From contig NZ_CP019327.1 of NCBI RefSeq assembly GCF_001971705.1, positions 1,178,001 to 1,242,000 of the forward strand: a stretch of 64,000 nt of DNA, given 5' to 3'. This document shows positions 34,771 through 42,421 of the stretch, in pieces (within the stretch, counting starts at the first letter, position 1; the number at the start of each line of letters is the position of its first letter). The position numbers and the translations under genes are program-made. The DNA is from Natronorubrum daqingense. Its GTDB lineage: Archaea; Halobacteriota; Halobacteria; Halobacteriales; Natrialbaceae. The notes below the pieces were generated by a model, which was not told where the DNA came from, made no database searches, and saw only the letters and a list, made by a program, of their open reading frames with translations.

Positions 34771-35172
34771 TTATATCGTGTCAACTGCTGACCTGATTTC
34801 TCCGTTCTCTGTCACCTCAACTTGATAGAAGTCCGGTCCACCGACGCTCCCTTCGTACGCCGTCTCTCCATCGATACATATCTCGAACGAACAAGACTCC
34901 GCATCTTCCTCGCGCTGAACGCCGAATTCTTCTTCCGAGTCGATTTTGAACCGTTCCGTTCGACAGTCAGTCTCGAGAGCAACCGTCTCGTCAAAATCAC
35001 TATCGACGTCCACTTCGACCATGGTCGTACCCTCCGCGCGCGAATAATCCTCGTCGAAGTCGTCTGAGTCACCTTCTGACCCAGTATCGCTCGTTCCTTC
35101 GCTCAAATTGTCGACGCAACCTGGGACTCCGACCAACGAGACACTCCCGAGCAACACTCCTCGCCGATTCAT
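34771..35172 (-). CDS. Small Tat lipoprotein, acidic
   Basis: From the ATG at 35172 this 133-residue protein begins MNRRGVLLG and has a lipobox GVPGC, so it should be Tat-exported and anchored at Cys19. An acidic linker follows, then a small beta-rich domain with two cysteines (ETDCRTERF and DAESCSFEIC, the latter with three Cys in all) that may form disulfides on the outside. I do not recognise the family. It lies tail-to-tail with the propeller protein gene. Confidence 0.6.
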   Translation of the reverse strand: MNRRGVLLGSVSLVGVPGCVDNLSEGTSDTGSEGDSDDFDEDYSRAEGTTMVEVDVDSDFDETVALETDCRTERFKIDSEEEFGVQREEDAESCSFEICIDGETAYEGSVGGPDFYQVEVTENGEIRSAVDTI

Positions 35173-35315
35173 ACCCCACTCAACACGACGAACCTGTAAA
35201 TGCTTTGTCGACATGAGGTCTCAAGCAGTAACTTGTCAACTTAGATAGTGGTAGCAAAACACGAAATCCAATCTGAGCCCGCCGTTCGTTCAGTTCCTCT
35301 GCACGACGGCTACTG

Positions 35316-36401
35316 TCAGCTTTCGATCGGGCTCTCGTCGGCGGGCACCGCTTCGCCGACCGAGGAGGCGAGGGCGCTATCTCGGCGTCTCAGCGCACCG
35401 ACGGCGTCTGCCGTGTTGCCGGCGAGGGTTTCGAACGCTCGAGCGCTCGCGCCGTCGCCCAACGCGACGGGTGATCCTTCGTCGCCGTCGACCCGGATGT
35501 CCTGATCGATGGGGAGCGCGCCGAGGAACGGCACGTCGTACTCCCGGGCGAGTTCGTCGCCGCCGCCGTTGCCGAAGAGGTCGTGATGGTCGCCACAACT
35601 CGTACACTCGAAGGTTCGCATGTTTTCGACGATCCCGAGGACGGGGATGCCGTGGGAGCCGAACATCGAGAGGTTGCGCCGCGCGTCGTCGATCGCGACG
35701 CGTTGTGGCGTCGTCACGACCACCGCGCCGGTGACGTCGACGGTTTGACAGAGCGTGAGTTGGGCGTCGCCGGTCCCCGGCGGCAAGTCGACGACGAGGT
35801 AGTCCAGTGGTGCCCACTCGGTTTCGGTCAACAGCCGCTGGAGCAGGCTGTCGACCATCGGCCCCCGAAGGACCGCAGCCTCGTCTTCCGGGACGAGCTG
35901 TCCGATGCTGAGGACCTTCACGCCCTCGTGTTCGGGCGGGACGATACGCTCGTCGTCGGTTAGGGTGGGAGCGCCCTCGACGCCGAGGACGCGGGGCACG
36001 TTCGGCCCGTAGACGTCGCCGTCTAAGATTCCGACGCGGGCGCCTCTGTCGGCGAGTGCCGTCGCGAGGTTGACGGCGACGGTCGTCTTTCCGACGCCGC
36101 CTTTCCCCGAACTGACCGCGATGACGTTTTTCACGTCGGGGGTCGGCCCCTCGTGTCGTGTCGATTCCGGCGCGAGCGACAGTTCGAGGTCGCGCTCGAG
36201 GCCTGCGTCCTCGAGTTCGTCGCGGATCGCGGTGGCGATCCAGCGCTCGTCGGGGGCGTGTGGTGCGTGGAGTGCGACCTCGACGTTGGTCGTCTCGCCG
36301 TCGAGGTGGATGTCGGTCACGACGCCGAGACTGACGATGTCTTCGCCGAGTTTCGGGTCGTCGATGCGTGCGAGCGTTTCGTAGAGTGCTGATTCGTTCA
36401 T
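35316..36401 (-). CDS. Mrp/NBP35-type iron-sulfur cluster carrier ATPase
   Basis: The 361-residue protein has an N-terminal MIP18-like (DUF59) domain (1-80), and a P-loop ATPase with GKGGVGKTT at 99-107, the deviant Walker of this family. A CxxC (Cys266, Cys269, in FECTSCGDHH) could hold a bridging [4Fe-4S] cluster in the dimer. Mrp proteins deliver clusters to target proteins in the cytoplasm. Here it is the last gene of the minus-strand block with the Fe-S and NrfD subunits and starts two bases after the small membrane gene, so it may load clusters into those exported proteins before Tat export. The start is the ATG at 36401. Confidence 0.88.
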   Translation of the reverse strand: MNESALYETLARIDDPKLGEDIVSLGVVTDIHLDGETTNVEVALHAPHAPDERWIATAIRDELEDAGLERDLELSLAPESTRHEGPTPDVKNVIAVSSGKGGVGKTTVAVNLATALADRGARVGILDGDVYGPNVPRVLGVEGAPTLTDDERIVPPEHEGVKVLSIGQLVPEDEAAVLRGPMVDSLLQRLLTETEWAPLDYLVVDLPPGTGDAQLTLCQTVDVTGAVVVTTPQRVAIDDARRNLSMFGSHGIPVLGIVENMRTFECTSCGDHHDLFGNGGGDELAREYDVPFLGALPIDQDIRVDGDEGSPVALGDGASARAFETLAGNTADAVGALRRRDSALASSVGEAVPADESPIES

Positions 36402-36403
36402 CG

Positions 36404-36616
36404 TTAGAAGTTCATGAGGACGCCGATGGCGGCGCCAGCGATCGCCGTCCCGATGATCAGGACGATGATCGAGCCGAGTATTGCGCCGAGTCCGATGAAC
36501 GCCGTTCGGAAGTCCCTCGGTTTTCCGAGGAACCAGCCGGCGAGCATCACGTACACGGGAACCAGGACGACGCCGAAGACGACGAACAGGCCGATGTGGA
36601 CGAGCGAGTGCGTCAT
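36404..36616 (-). CDS. Small two-helix membrane protein in the Fe-S/NrfD block
   Basis: The 70-residue product has two membrane helices (about 5-27 and 42-66) joined by a charged loop (GKPRDFRTA), and a glycine- and alanine-rich second helix (GSIIVLIIGTAIAGAAIG). It sits between the NrfD-like gene (three bases upstream) and mrp (two bases downstream), so it is part of the operon. It could be an assembly or accessory subunit of the membrane complex. I find no known family for it from sequence alone. Confidence 0.7.
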   Translation of the reverse strand: MTHSLVHIGLFVVFGVVLVPVYVMLAGWFLGKPRDFRTAFIGLGAILGSIIVLIIGTAIAGAAIGVLMNF

Positions 36617-36619
36617 GGG

Positions 36620-37912
36620 TTAGATCTCCTCCGGGTCGAGTTCGACCATCGGGATGATCTTGGTCGCCAGTGCGATCAACAGCGCTGCGATAACGACGGT
36701 GCTCACAACGACCACCCATTCGATCGCGGTGGGGCTGTAGGATCCTGTCGGATACAGGTTCGCCAGCGGCGGCGTTGTCGGGTACAACAGCCCCTCGACG
36801 ACGAAGATCAGCTTCTTGATCCAGATCGCGATCGACACCGAGATGGCACCGGCGACGACCGCCGGCAGGCTGTACGCGCTCGGTCGGACGATGGTCGCCA
36901 GCATGTAGAGTGCGGGAATCGTGATTCCGGCGACCGCCACCCAGAACAGCGGCATAGTGAGCAGCGTCTCGGTCAACGCTTCGTCTTGCACCGGTGCCGC
37001 GTAGACGCCTGAGAGGGTGTCGTGCAACAAGAACCAAAGGACGGCCATCGAGAGCACCGTGAGCGCCTTCGTGAGCCCGCGGAACACCGCGTCGTCGATG
37101 AACTCCCAGTCGTAGGCGTATCGGAACGCGGCCCCGACGACGATGACGAACGCGATCGCAGACGCGAGCGACTCGAACAACATCGCAGGGCCGGTCGCCG
37201 CACCGAACCAGCCGGGCTGTGCGCCGACTAAGCTGAACAGCCACGGAACGACTCCGCCGCTCAAAAGCGGCACCAGCGCGAGAATCGCGATCGCGAGCCA
37301 GTAGGCCATCTGCTCCGCCTTTTCGTCTTCTTCCGGACGGTATCCGAGCAACAACAGGCCGTAGACGGGTCGAAGGTATCGCGGAACGCGGTCCATCAGC
37401 GCGTAGAGTTCCGCCCGCATCGTCAGCGTGAGGTACGTCATCGAGAGTACCAGGTACAGCGAGACGACGGCGACGTCCCACGCCAGCGGCGAGTGGTGGA
37501 CCGTCTGTGGCCACATGATCATCGTGTTGATCAACCGATCCGGGCCACCCAGATCGAAGACGATGTTGGCAGCCGCCATCGGCAGCGCGACCAGCGTGAC
37601 GATCTCACCGATGCGAGCGATCGGCTCGAACTGGTCCATCTTGAACACGCGGACGGCCGCGGAGACCGCGATTCCGCCGTGAGCGATCCCGACCCACCAG
37701 ATGAAGCTCCCGATGTACATTCCCCACGGGACGCCGCCGCCGGTACCCCAGTCGCCGAGACCCGTCATGATGAGTCCGTTTCGAAGCTGCGTGATCCAGG
37801 CCTCGAGGAACAAGAGCATTCCCAGGCCGAGGAGCACGAGCAGGGCCAGGAACTTCCACGTCGTCGTGTGGAGGGGCCTGAGAACCCGTTCTACCGGCAC
37901 GTCGTCAGTCAT
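36620..37912 (-). CDS. NrfD/PsrC-like quinone-binding membrane subunit
   Basis: The 430-residue protein has eight to ten membrane helices and matches the NrfD/PsrC/HmeB superfamily. These form the membrane anchors that exchange electrons with the quinone pool beside a ferredoxin-type subunit. Family-like stretches are GTGGGVPWGMYIGSFIWWVGIAHGG near the N-terminus and GGPDRLINTMIMWPQTVHHSPLAWDV. The ATG at 37912 overlaps the end of the Fe-S protein gene by eight bases, so the two are co-translated. In known systems a molybdenum catalytic subunit completes the complex; none is encoded here. Confidence 0.85.
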   Translation of the reverse strand: MTDDVPVERVLRPLHTTTWKFLALLVLLGLGMLLFLEAWITQLRNGLIMTGLGDWGTGGGVPWGMYIGSFIWWVGIAHGGIAVSAAVRVFKMDQFEPIARIGEIVTLVALPMAAANIVFDLGGPDRLINTMIMWPQTVHHSPLAWDVAVVSLYLVLSMTYLTLTMRAELYALMDRVPRYLRPVYGLLLLGYRPEEDEKAEQMAYWLAIAILALVPLLSGGVVPWLFSLVGAQPGWFGAATGPAMLFESLASAIAFVIVVGAAFRYAYDWEFIDDAVFRGLTKALTVLSMAVLWFLLHDTLSGVYAAPVQDEALTETLLTMPLFWVAVAGITIPALYMLATIVRPSAYSLPAVVAGAISVSIAIWIKKLIFVVEGLLYPTTPPLANLYPTGSYSPTAIEWVVVVSTVVIAALLIALATKIIPMVELDPEEI

Positions 37913-39164
37913 CCGCCTCACCTCCTGCCCACCGCGCGTCGATCTCTTCTCGTCTGTGTTCGGTCATGTCCATCTCCTCGTAGGAAACCGGCCCCTCCAC
38001 GGGCGTCGCGGAACTCGAGGGTTCGGGGCCGACGTACGTGATGTTCGGTTCGTTTCCGGCCTCGTCGAGGAGTTCGAACGTGTTGGAGTCCGACTTCTCC
38101 TCGAGGTGTCGTTGTGGCGCGTCATCCGGGTCGGTGATGTCGCCGAAGTGGATCGCGTCGGCCGGACAGGCGTCTTCGCAGGCGGTCGTTCCGACGAGGT
38201 CGGGGTCGTCGGAGTCCTGCCGGTGGACGCAGAACGTACACTTCCCCATGACGCCTTCCGGCGGGTTGCCGGCGACGGTGTCGCCGTGTTGGTCCGTTCG
38301 CGACTCGTCGAAGCCTCCCGCTTCGTCGGTTGGCTCCGCCCACTGGAAGTAGTTCACGCCGTAGGGACAGGCGACCTCACAGTAACGACAGCCGATACAC
38401 GTGTCGTAATCCGTGAGGACGAGTCCGTCGTCTTCTCGCTTGTACCGCGCCTGCGTCGGGCAGACGTACGTACAGGTCGGCCGCGTGCAGTGTTGACACG
38501 GTCGCGTCATCGAGTCGTCGTGGTCGTCGTCCCACTCGGCGTCCTCGTCCTCGGCCCAGCGGAAGACGTACGTCCAGTGGACCGCGGCGGAGGTGTTGTT
38601 CTCCTCTTTACAGGCTTCGGAGCACTGGAGGCAGGCGATACAGTTCTCGACGTCGATGGTCATCCCCAGTTGCCCGTTCGACTCCTCCGTCGTCGCCATC
38701 GTCTGCTCGTCCTCCCCGAGACAGCCGGCGAGTCCTGCCGTCGCCGTGGCCGCTGCGCCTGCACCGAGGGCCTTGAGCATCGACCGACGACTCTGTTCGT
38801 GATCGTCGGGAACTCGCGGAATCGAGGCGGCGGACTCGAGTGTCGTCTTCGTCGGTCGCTCGTCGACGCCGAACTCGGCTTCGACGCGGTCTCCGTGTCG
38901 TCGCTGGAACGCTTCCTTCGAGAGGTCGCCGTCGGCGATTCGATAGGCGTCTCGAGCGAGTCGCTTCCCGAGTTCGGTGTCGAAGTCGGTCTCGGCGAGG
39001 ACCTCTTCGGCCCACTCCTCCCACTCCGGCCCGGACAACGCTGGCGGTGGGCCGAACTGGGCGGGTTGCTCTTCGCCGTCCGGAACGGGAGTGTTCGTGG
39101 GGACATCTCCGCCGCCACAGCCACAGCCCTCACCGTCGGTACTCCCGCCGCAGCCGTTCACCAT
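37905..39164 (-). CDS. Tat-exported four-[4Fe-4S] ferredoxin protein with N-terminal extension
   Basis: Numbered from the ATG at 39164, this 419-residue protein has an unusual layout. First comes a 120-residue region with a Cys-Gly cluster (GCGCGG, Cys14 and Cys16), of the kind seen in the haloarchaeal ferredoxin N-terminal family. Then follows an internal Tat-like signal (SRRSMLKALG at 125-134 and lipobox LAGC at Cys148). The electron-transfer domain has four motifs: Cys175/178/181/185, Cys223/226/231/235, Cys256/259/262/266 and Cys309/312/329/333, as in DmsB/NrfC. The RR after 120 residues is odd for export. A GTG at 39173 is the alternative start. Confidence 0.85.
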   Translation of the reverse strand: MVNGCGGSTDGEGCGCGGGDVPTNTPVPDGEEQPAQFGPPPALSGPEWEEWAEEVLAETDFDTELGKRLARDAYRIADGDLSKEAFQRRHGDRVEAEFGVDERPTKTTLESAASIPRVPDDHEQSRRSMLKALGAGAAATATAGLAGCLGEDEQTMATTEESNGQLGMTIDVENCIACLQCSEACKEENNTSAAVHWTYVFRWAEDEDAEWDDDHDDSMTRPCQHCTRPTCTYVCPTQARYKREDDGLVLTDYDTCIGCRYCEVACPYGVNYFQWAEPTDEAGGFDESRTDQHGDTVAGNPPEGVMGKCTFCVHRQDSDDPDLVGTTACEDACPADAIHFGDITDPDDAPQRHLEEKSDSNTFELLDEAGNEPNITYVGPEPSSSATPVEGPVSYEEMDMTEHRREEIDARWAGGEADD

Positions 39165-39551
39165 CGACACCACCTTGCAGATCGAATCGGTCGCCGTGCG
39201 ATACCTCGACGCGAACGCGAGTGTGTACGTCTCATCTGTCGAATGATTTTGGAGACGAGACGGCTCGTCGCGGTGATCGGTCGCGGTGGGCTGTGCCCCA
39301 ACCGAGTACGATCAGCGGTTGCCTCCATTCGGATAGTCACCTACCTAGTCGTCGACCCCCTACCTCGGTGAGTCCACTTCTCAATATTACAGACCTTTTT
39401 ATACCCTGTCTATCGCGACGACCGTCTCCGGACTCACTGCCGTTTCAGTCGTTCTAGGGCCCGTCTTTCTCATCGTCGGTCGCCTCCTCCCGAGTCAAAT
39501 TGGTAACATAACTGAAACCTCAACATAAATACTCGGTGGCCGTCGGTCCGA
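39165..39551 (-). promoter_or_regulatory. Spacer upstream of the Fe-S protein gene with a strong TATA box
   Basis: In these 387 bases I see no supported gene. On the minus strand TATAAAAA occurs at 39396-39403, a good TATA box, but 232 bases before the ATG at 39164. Either the transcript has a long leader or a second, nearer promoter exists. The first leader bases hold an ATG at about 39325 opening a basic reading frame that I regard as non-coding. Confidence 0.45.
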
Positions 39552-40424
39552 CTACGCGTCGGGTTGGTCGCCAACGGACAGTTCGAACTCGTCTCGCGGT
39601 TTGCCCGTACAGGTCAGGATGTAGCCGTCTTCGACCGTCTCGTCGTCCAGTTCGTCGACGTTGTTTTCGGTCATTTCGACGAGTTCAGACCCGTCGCCGT
39701 CGACGCGGGACGTACACTGTCCACAGTTACCGGACCGACACTGGTAGGGCAACTCGAGTCCCTCATCCTCACCCGCTTCGAGCAAGTTCTCGTCTTCGGG
39801 CACCTCGACGGTTTGACTCTCGCCGTCCTCGAGCAGGTACTCGATTTCGTAGGACGCACCCTCGTCTTCGTCGTCGACGTGTGCGCCGACCTCGAGTTCG
39901 AACGCTCCGCGTGGTTCGCCGGTGCACGTCAAGACGTATCCGTCTTCGATCGCGTCGTCGTCTAGTTCGTCCACGTCGTTGTTCGTCATCTCGACGAGTT
40001 CCGAGCCGTCACCGTCGATACGGGACATACACTGTCCGCAGAAGCCTTCCCGACACTGATATGGAAGTTCCCAGTCCTCCGCTTCGCCAGCTTCGAGGAG
40101 ATTCTCGTCTTCGGGGACCTCGATCGTCCCGCCGTCGTCGTCCTCGAGGAGGTAGGCAATTTCGAAGGGGCCCTCGTCTTCATCTTCGTCCTCGGTGTCG
40201 CCGTTGTCCTCGTCTTCGTCGCCGTTTTCTTCTTCATCGTCGTCCTGTCGTTGTGCCGGTTGGTCACCGAATTCGAACAGACCGACACAGCCGGCTAACG
40301 CGACCGAACTGCCACTCCCCACTGCTGCGAGGAGCCGTCGGCGCTGGACGACAGAGAGATTCTTCGGAAGCTCGATACGGTTCTCACACGGTCCATCCTC
40401 ACCGGAACAGCCATCGTCGCTCAT
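39552..40424 (-). CDS. Lipid-anchored tandem [2Fe-2S] ferredoxin
   Basis: The 290-residue protein has a Tat motif (QRRRLLAAVG, residues 27-36) and lipobox LAGC (Cys46), then an acidic linker (52-85), then two plant-type ferredoxin domains. Cluster ligands are Cys124, Cys129, Cys132 and Cys167 in domain 1 and Cys229, Cys234, Cys237 and Cys272 in domain 2. The domains align without gaps over about 94 residues and are roughly three quarters identical by eye, so the duplication is fairly recent or under strong constraint. It should be outside the cell, anchored in the membrane. It lies upstream of the four-cluster and NrfD genes on the same strand. Confidence 0.87.
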   Translation of the reverse strand: MSDDGCSGEDGPCENRIELPKNLSVVQRRRLLAAVGSGSSVALAGCVGLFEFGDQPAQRQDDDEEENGDEDEDNGDTEDEDEDEGPFEIAYLLEDDDGGTIEVPEDENLLEAGEAEDWELPYQCREGFCGQCMSRIDGDGSELVEMTNNDVDELDDDAIEDGYVLTCTGEPRGAFELEVGAHVDDEDEGASYEIEYLLEDGESQTVEVPEDENLLEAGEDEGLELPYQCRSGNCGQCTSRVDGDGSELVEMTENNVDELDDETVEDGYILTCTGKPRDEFELSVGDQPDA

Positions 40425-40472
40425 ACTTCAACCGAGGACACACGCCGCGCTGAGCGTTCGTCTCAAGTATGA
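40421..40472 (-). promoter_or_regulatory. Inverted repeat over the start of the tandem ferredoxin gene
   Basis: TCATACTT (40421-40428, which contains the start codon on the minus strand) and AAGTATGA (40465-40472) form a perfect 8-bp inverted pair with 36 bases between. The element covers the leader of the ferredoxin gene. It might be an operator or an RNA stem around the start codon. A minus-strand ATAAAAAG lies just upstream at about 40477-40484 and may be the TATA box. Confidence 0.4.
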
Positions 40473-40850
40473 AGGGCTTTTTATCGCCGGCCGTTCCTCG
40501 CCGCTGATCGCCAGTTCCACCGGGTACAAAAGATTCCGTGAGAGGACCCACGCTGGGCAGTCGTGTCGACCTGAGTGAACTCCAGCTGACGCCACCGACC
40601 CAGCACGTGTCAGTACGCTCGAGACTCCGATCAACGCGAGCCTGGATACTACAGCGGTTTTTCCACCGACTCGCCGCCCACACTCGCGAGACACGATCCA
40701 TCCCCGACGCGGGAAAGGATCGCGTCGCTCTTCGCTCGAGCGCCGAGCCTCGATAGAGTCTTGGAGTCAGTCAGATCGACGGGGAGAGACGAGTCCCCAG
40801 CCGGAGTGACTGGGAAAATGGCAGGAGTCGGACGTACCGTTACGTGGCAG
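40473..40850. other. Spacer between the ferredoxin gene and its upstream regulator gene
   Basis: Apart from the AT-rich box at its left end, I see no gene, repeat or RNA in this stretch. Both flanking genes are on the minus strand, so it forms the upstream region of the ferredoxin gene. Confidence 0.4.
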
Positions 40851-41495
40851 TTACAACGACTGCTGTTCGAACAGCGACGTGACGAGCTTCGATTGTACGG
40901 CGCTCAGTCGCTGGGAGACCGCCGACGGCGAGACGCCTAGGCGGTCTGCAAGCTCGTCGAGATTGGCCTCCCGAGGCGTTTCGAAGTAACCGGCTTCGAC
41001 GGCGACGCAAACCGCTTCGCGTTGCTTGTCGGTGACGCCGTCCACGTCGATCTCGAGGGACGATTCCGCGTTCCCCCCGCCTGCGTGACTGATTCGTCGA
41101 AGTTGAACCGTCGCGCCGGTTTCGCGCAGTTCCTCGACGAGCGATGTGAGCACATCGTTCGAGGGAGTCATGACGACGATGTCCATCGCGCCAGCTTCGT
41201 AGCGTTCGATCGAGGTCGTACACTCGTGTGCGTGAAAGATCGGACAGATACACCGACCTGACACGTCGTTGACTAGGTACTGTTGACCTCCGGTCTCGGG
41301 ATCAGTGACGGCGGACCGACATTCGACGTCGGTCTCTCGAGTCTCGTCCGTGGGGACGAGGTTTCGCGTTACGTCATCGCTGCGCGGTCCCGACTCGAGG
41401 ATCGAACAGTTCGCGGCCGGATGCGGTTCGATCGTGAATTCAGCACGGAGCGACGACGATTCGTCGAGCGCTCCGTTCGTTCCAGATACTGCCAT
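40851..41495 (-). CDS. NarO/DmsR-like HTH_10 regulator with Cys-rich region
   Basis: The 214-residue protein joins a Cys-bearing N-terminal region (Cys30, Cys59, Cys82, Cys84 and Cys92, the last three in GRCICPIFHAHEC) to a middle domain and a C-terminal HTH_10 (VTDKQREAVCVAVEAGYF, then DELADRLGVSPSAVSQRLSAV). This resembles NarO and DmsR of halophiles, whose cysteines are needed to sense low oxygen or redox and which control nitrate and DMSO respiration. It is the gene just upstream of the exported ferredoxin/NrfD block, on the same strand. Control of that block by redox is the obvious guess. Confidence 0.8.
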   Translation of the reverse strand: MAVSGTNGALDESSSLRAEFTIEPHPAANCSILESGPRSDDVTRNLVPTDETRETDVECRSAVTDPETGGQQYLVNDVSGRCICPIFHAHECTTSIERYEAGAMDIVVMTPSNDVLTSLVEELRETGATVQLRRISHAGGGNAESSLEIDVDGVTDKQREAVCVAVEAGYFETPREANLDELADRLGVSPSAVSQRLSAVQSKLVTSLFEQQSL

Positions 41496-41620
41496 CTCGA
41501 GTTAGTATTGGAATCTGATCAGTATATACTGACGGCAGAATAGCCAGACCGTGGGAATGTACTGTTGGATATGATACAATACGGATTCGTGACGAGTCGC
41601 GTGAGGTGATTTCTCGATGC

Positions 41621-42277
41621 CTACGCGGGGTGTTCGACCGACTCCATCAGCGTCTCCGCGTGCTCCGATTCCTCCTCTAAGTCGGCCGGATAGCTGCTGA
41701 GCAAGACGAGCACGTCGTCGTCGTGACTGAAGGACGTCACGCCGATGTCCACGTCGACCTGCTGGCCGGCGATTTCGGTCTCTCCCTCGAATCGATCGAC
41801 GTCGCGGCTGTCGTCGAGGATATCGAGCGAGAACGAGTCCGCGTGGGAGACGTTGTCGAAATCCGCGTGCTCGCTGTCGACCTCGCCCATGAACTCCTCG
41901 AGCAACTCGTCGTTGTCCATGTCATCGATCGGATTGAGCGAGTAACCCAGTACCGAGACGTCCGGAATCGAGACGGCGGCGAAGAAACACGCTTCCTCCT
42001 CGATTCCCTGGTAATCGATCTCTTTCGAGTAGACCGAACTCCAAATCGTCGCCTCGATATCGCGCTCGACGCCGACGTCGACCGTTTCCTCCATCGATTG
42101 CTCGTCGATCTCGTACTCGTCGTACTCCGTTTCCTCGAGTGCGTCGTCGGTCGGTCTGACTTGCTCTGCGGAGAGTTCCAGCGGTCCGTCGCCGCGCACG
42201 AAATCGAGACAGCCCGCAGTGAGTGCTAACCCACCAGTCGCCCCGGCCGCGAGAAGTGCTCGTCGAGAGTAGTTCAT
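41621..42277 (-). CDS. Haloarchaeal Tat lipoprotein (DUF6517-like)
   Basis: From the ATG at 42277 the 218-residue product starts MNYSRRALLAAGATGG with lipobox LTAGC and so is a Tat lipoprotein, anchored at Cys22. The mature part is acidic with predicted alternating strands and helices (EATIWSSVYSKEIDY, ACFFAAVSIPDVSVLGYSLNP, QQVDVDIGVTSFSHDDDVLVLLSSYP). This is the pattern of a family of haloarchaeal lipoproteins whose function is unknown; the family name is recalled, not checked. It is divergent from the aminotransferase gene. Confidence 0.6.
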   Translation of the reverse strand: MNYSRRALLAAGATGGLALTAGCLDFVRGDGPLELSAEQVRPTDDALEETEYDEYEIDEQSMEETVDVGVERDIEATIWSSVYSKEIDYQGIEEEACFFAAVSIPDVSVLGYSLNPIDDMDNDELLEEFMGEVDSEHADFDNVSHADSFSLDILDDSRDVDRFEGETEIAGQQVDVDIGVTSFSHDDDVLVLLSSYPADLEEESEHAETLMESVEHPA

Positions 42278-42421
42278 AGACATCACATTCGGCAGAAACG
42301 GTATATGAGTTGTGGAACGTTCAGCGGGGAAGACAAGACAGTCACGGCGATAGTCGTCGTCGCGTTCGCAGGCGGGTTCAGACACATCAAGAGTTATCGG
42401 GGTCCACACCACCCTCTAGGT

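Noticed and set aside
35316-37514. A very long minus-strand frame that would extend Mrp by about 370 residues
   Set aside because: The upstream part overlaps the NrfD-like and the small membrane genes in another frame and has an Arg-rich, non-protein-like make-up. The ATG at 36401 gives the normal Mrp start.
39158-39340. A basic reading frame in the long leader of the Fe-S gene
   Set aside because: It is Arg-rich and without a fold-like pattern; it overlaps the start of the real gene in another frame.
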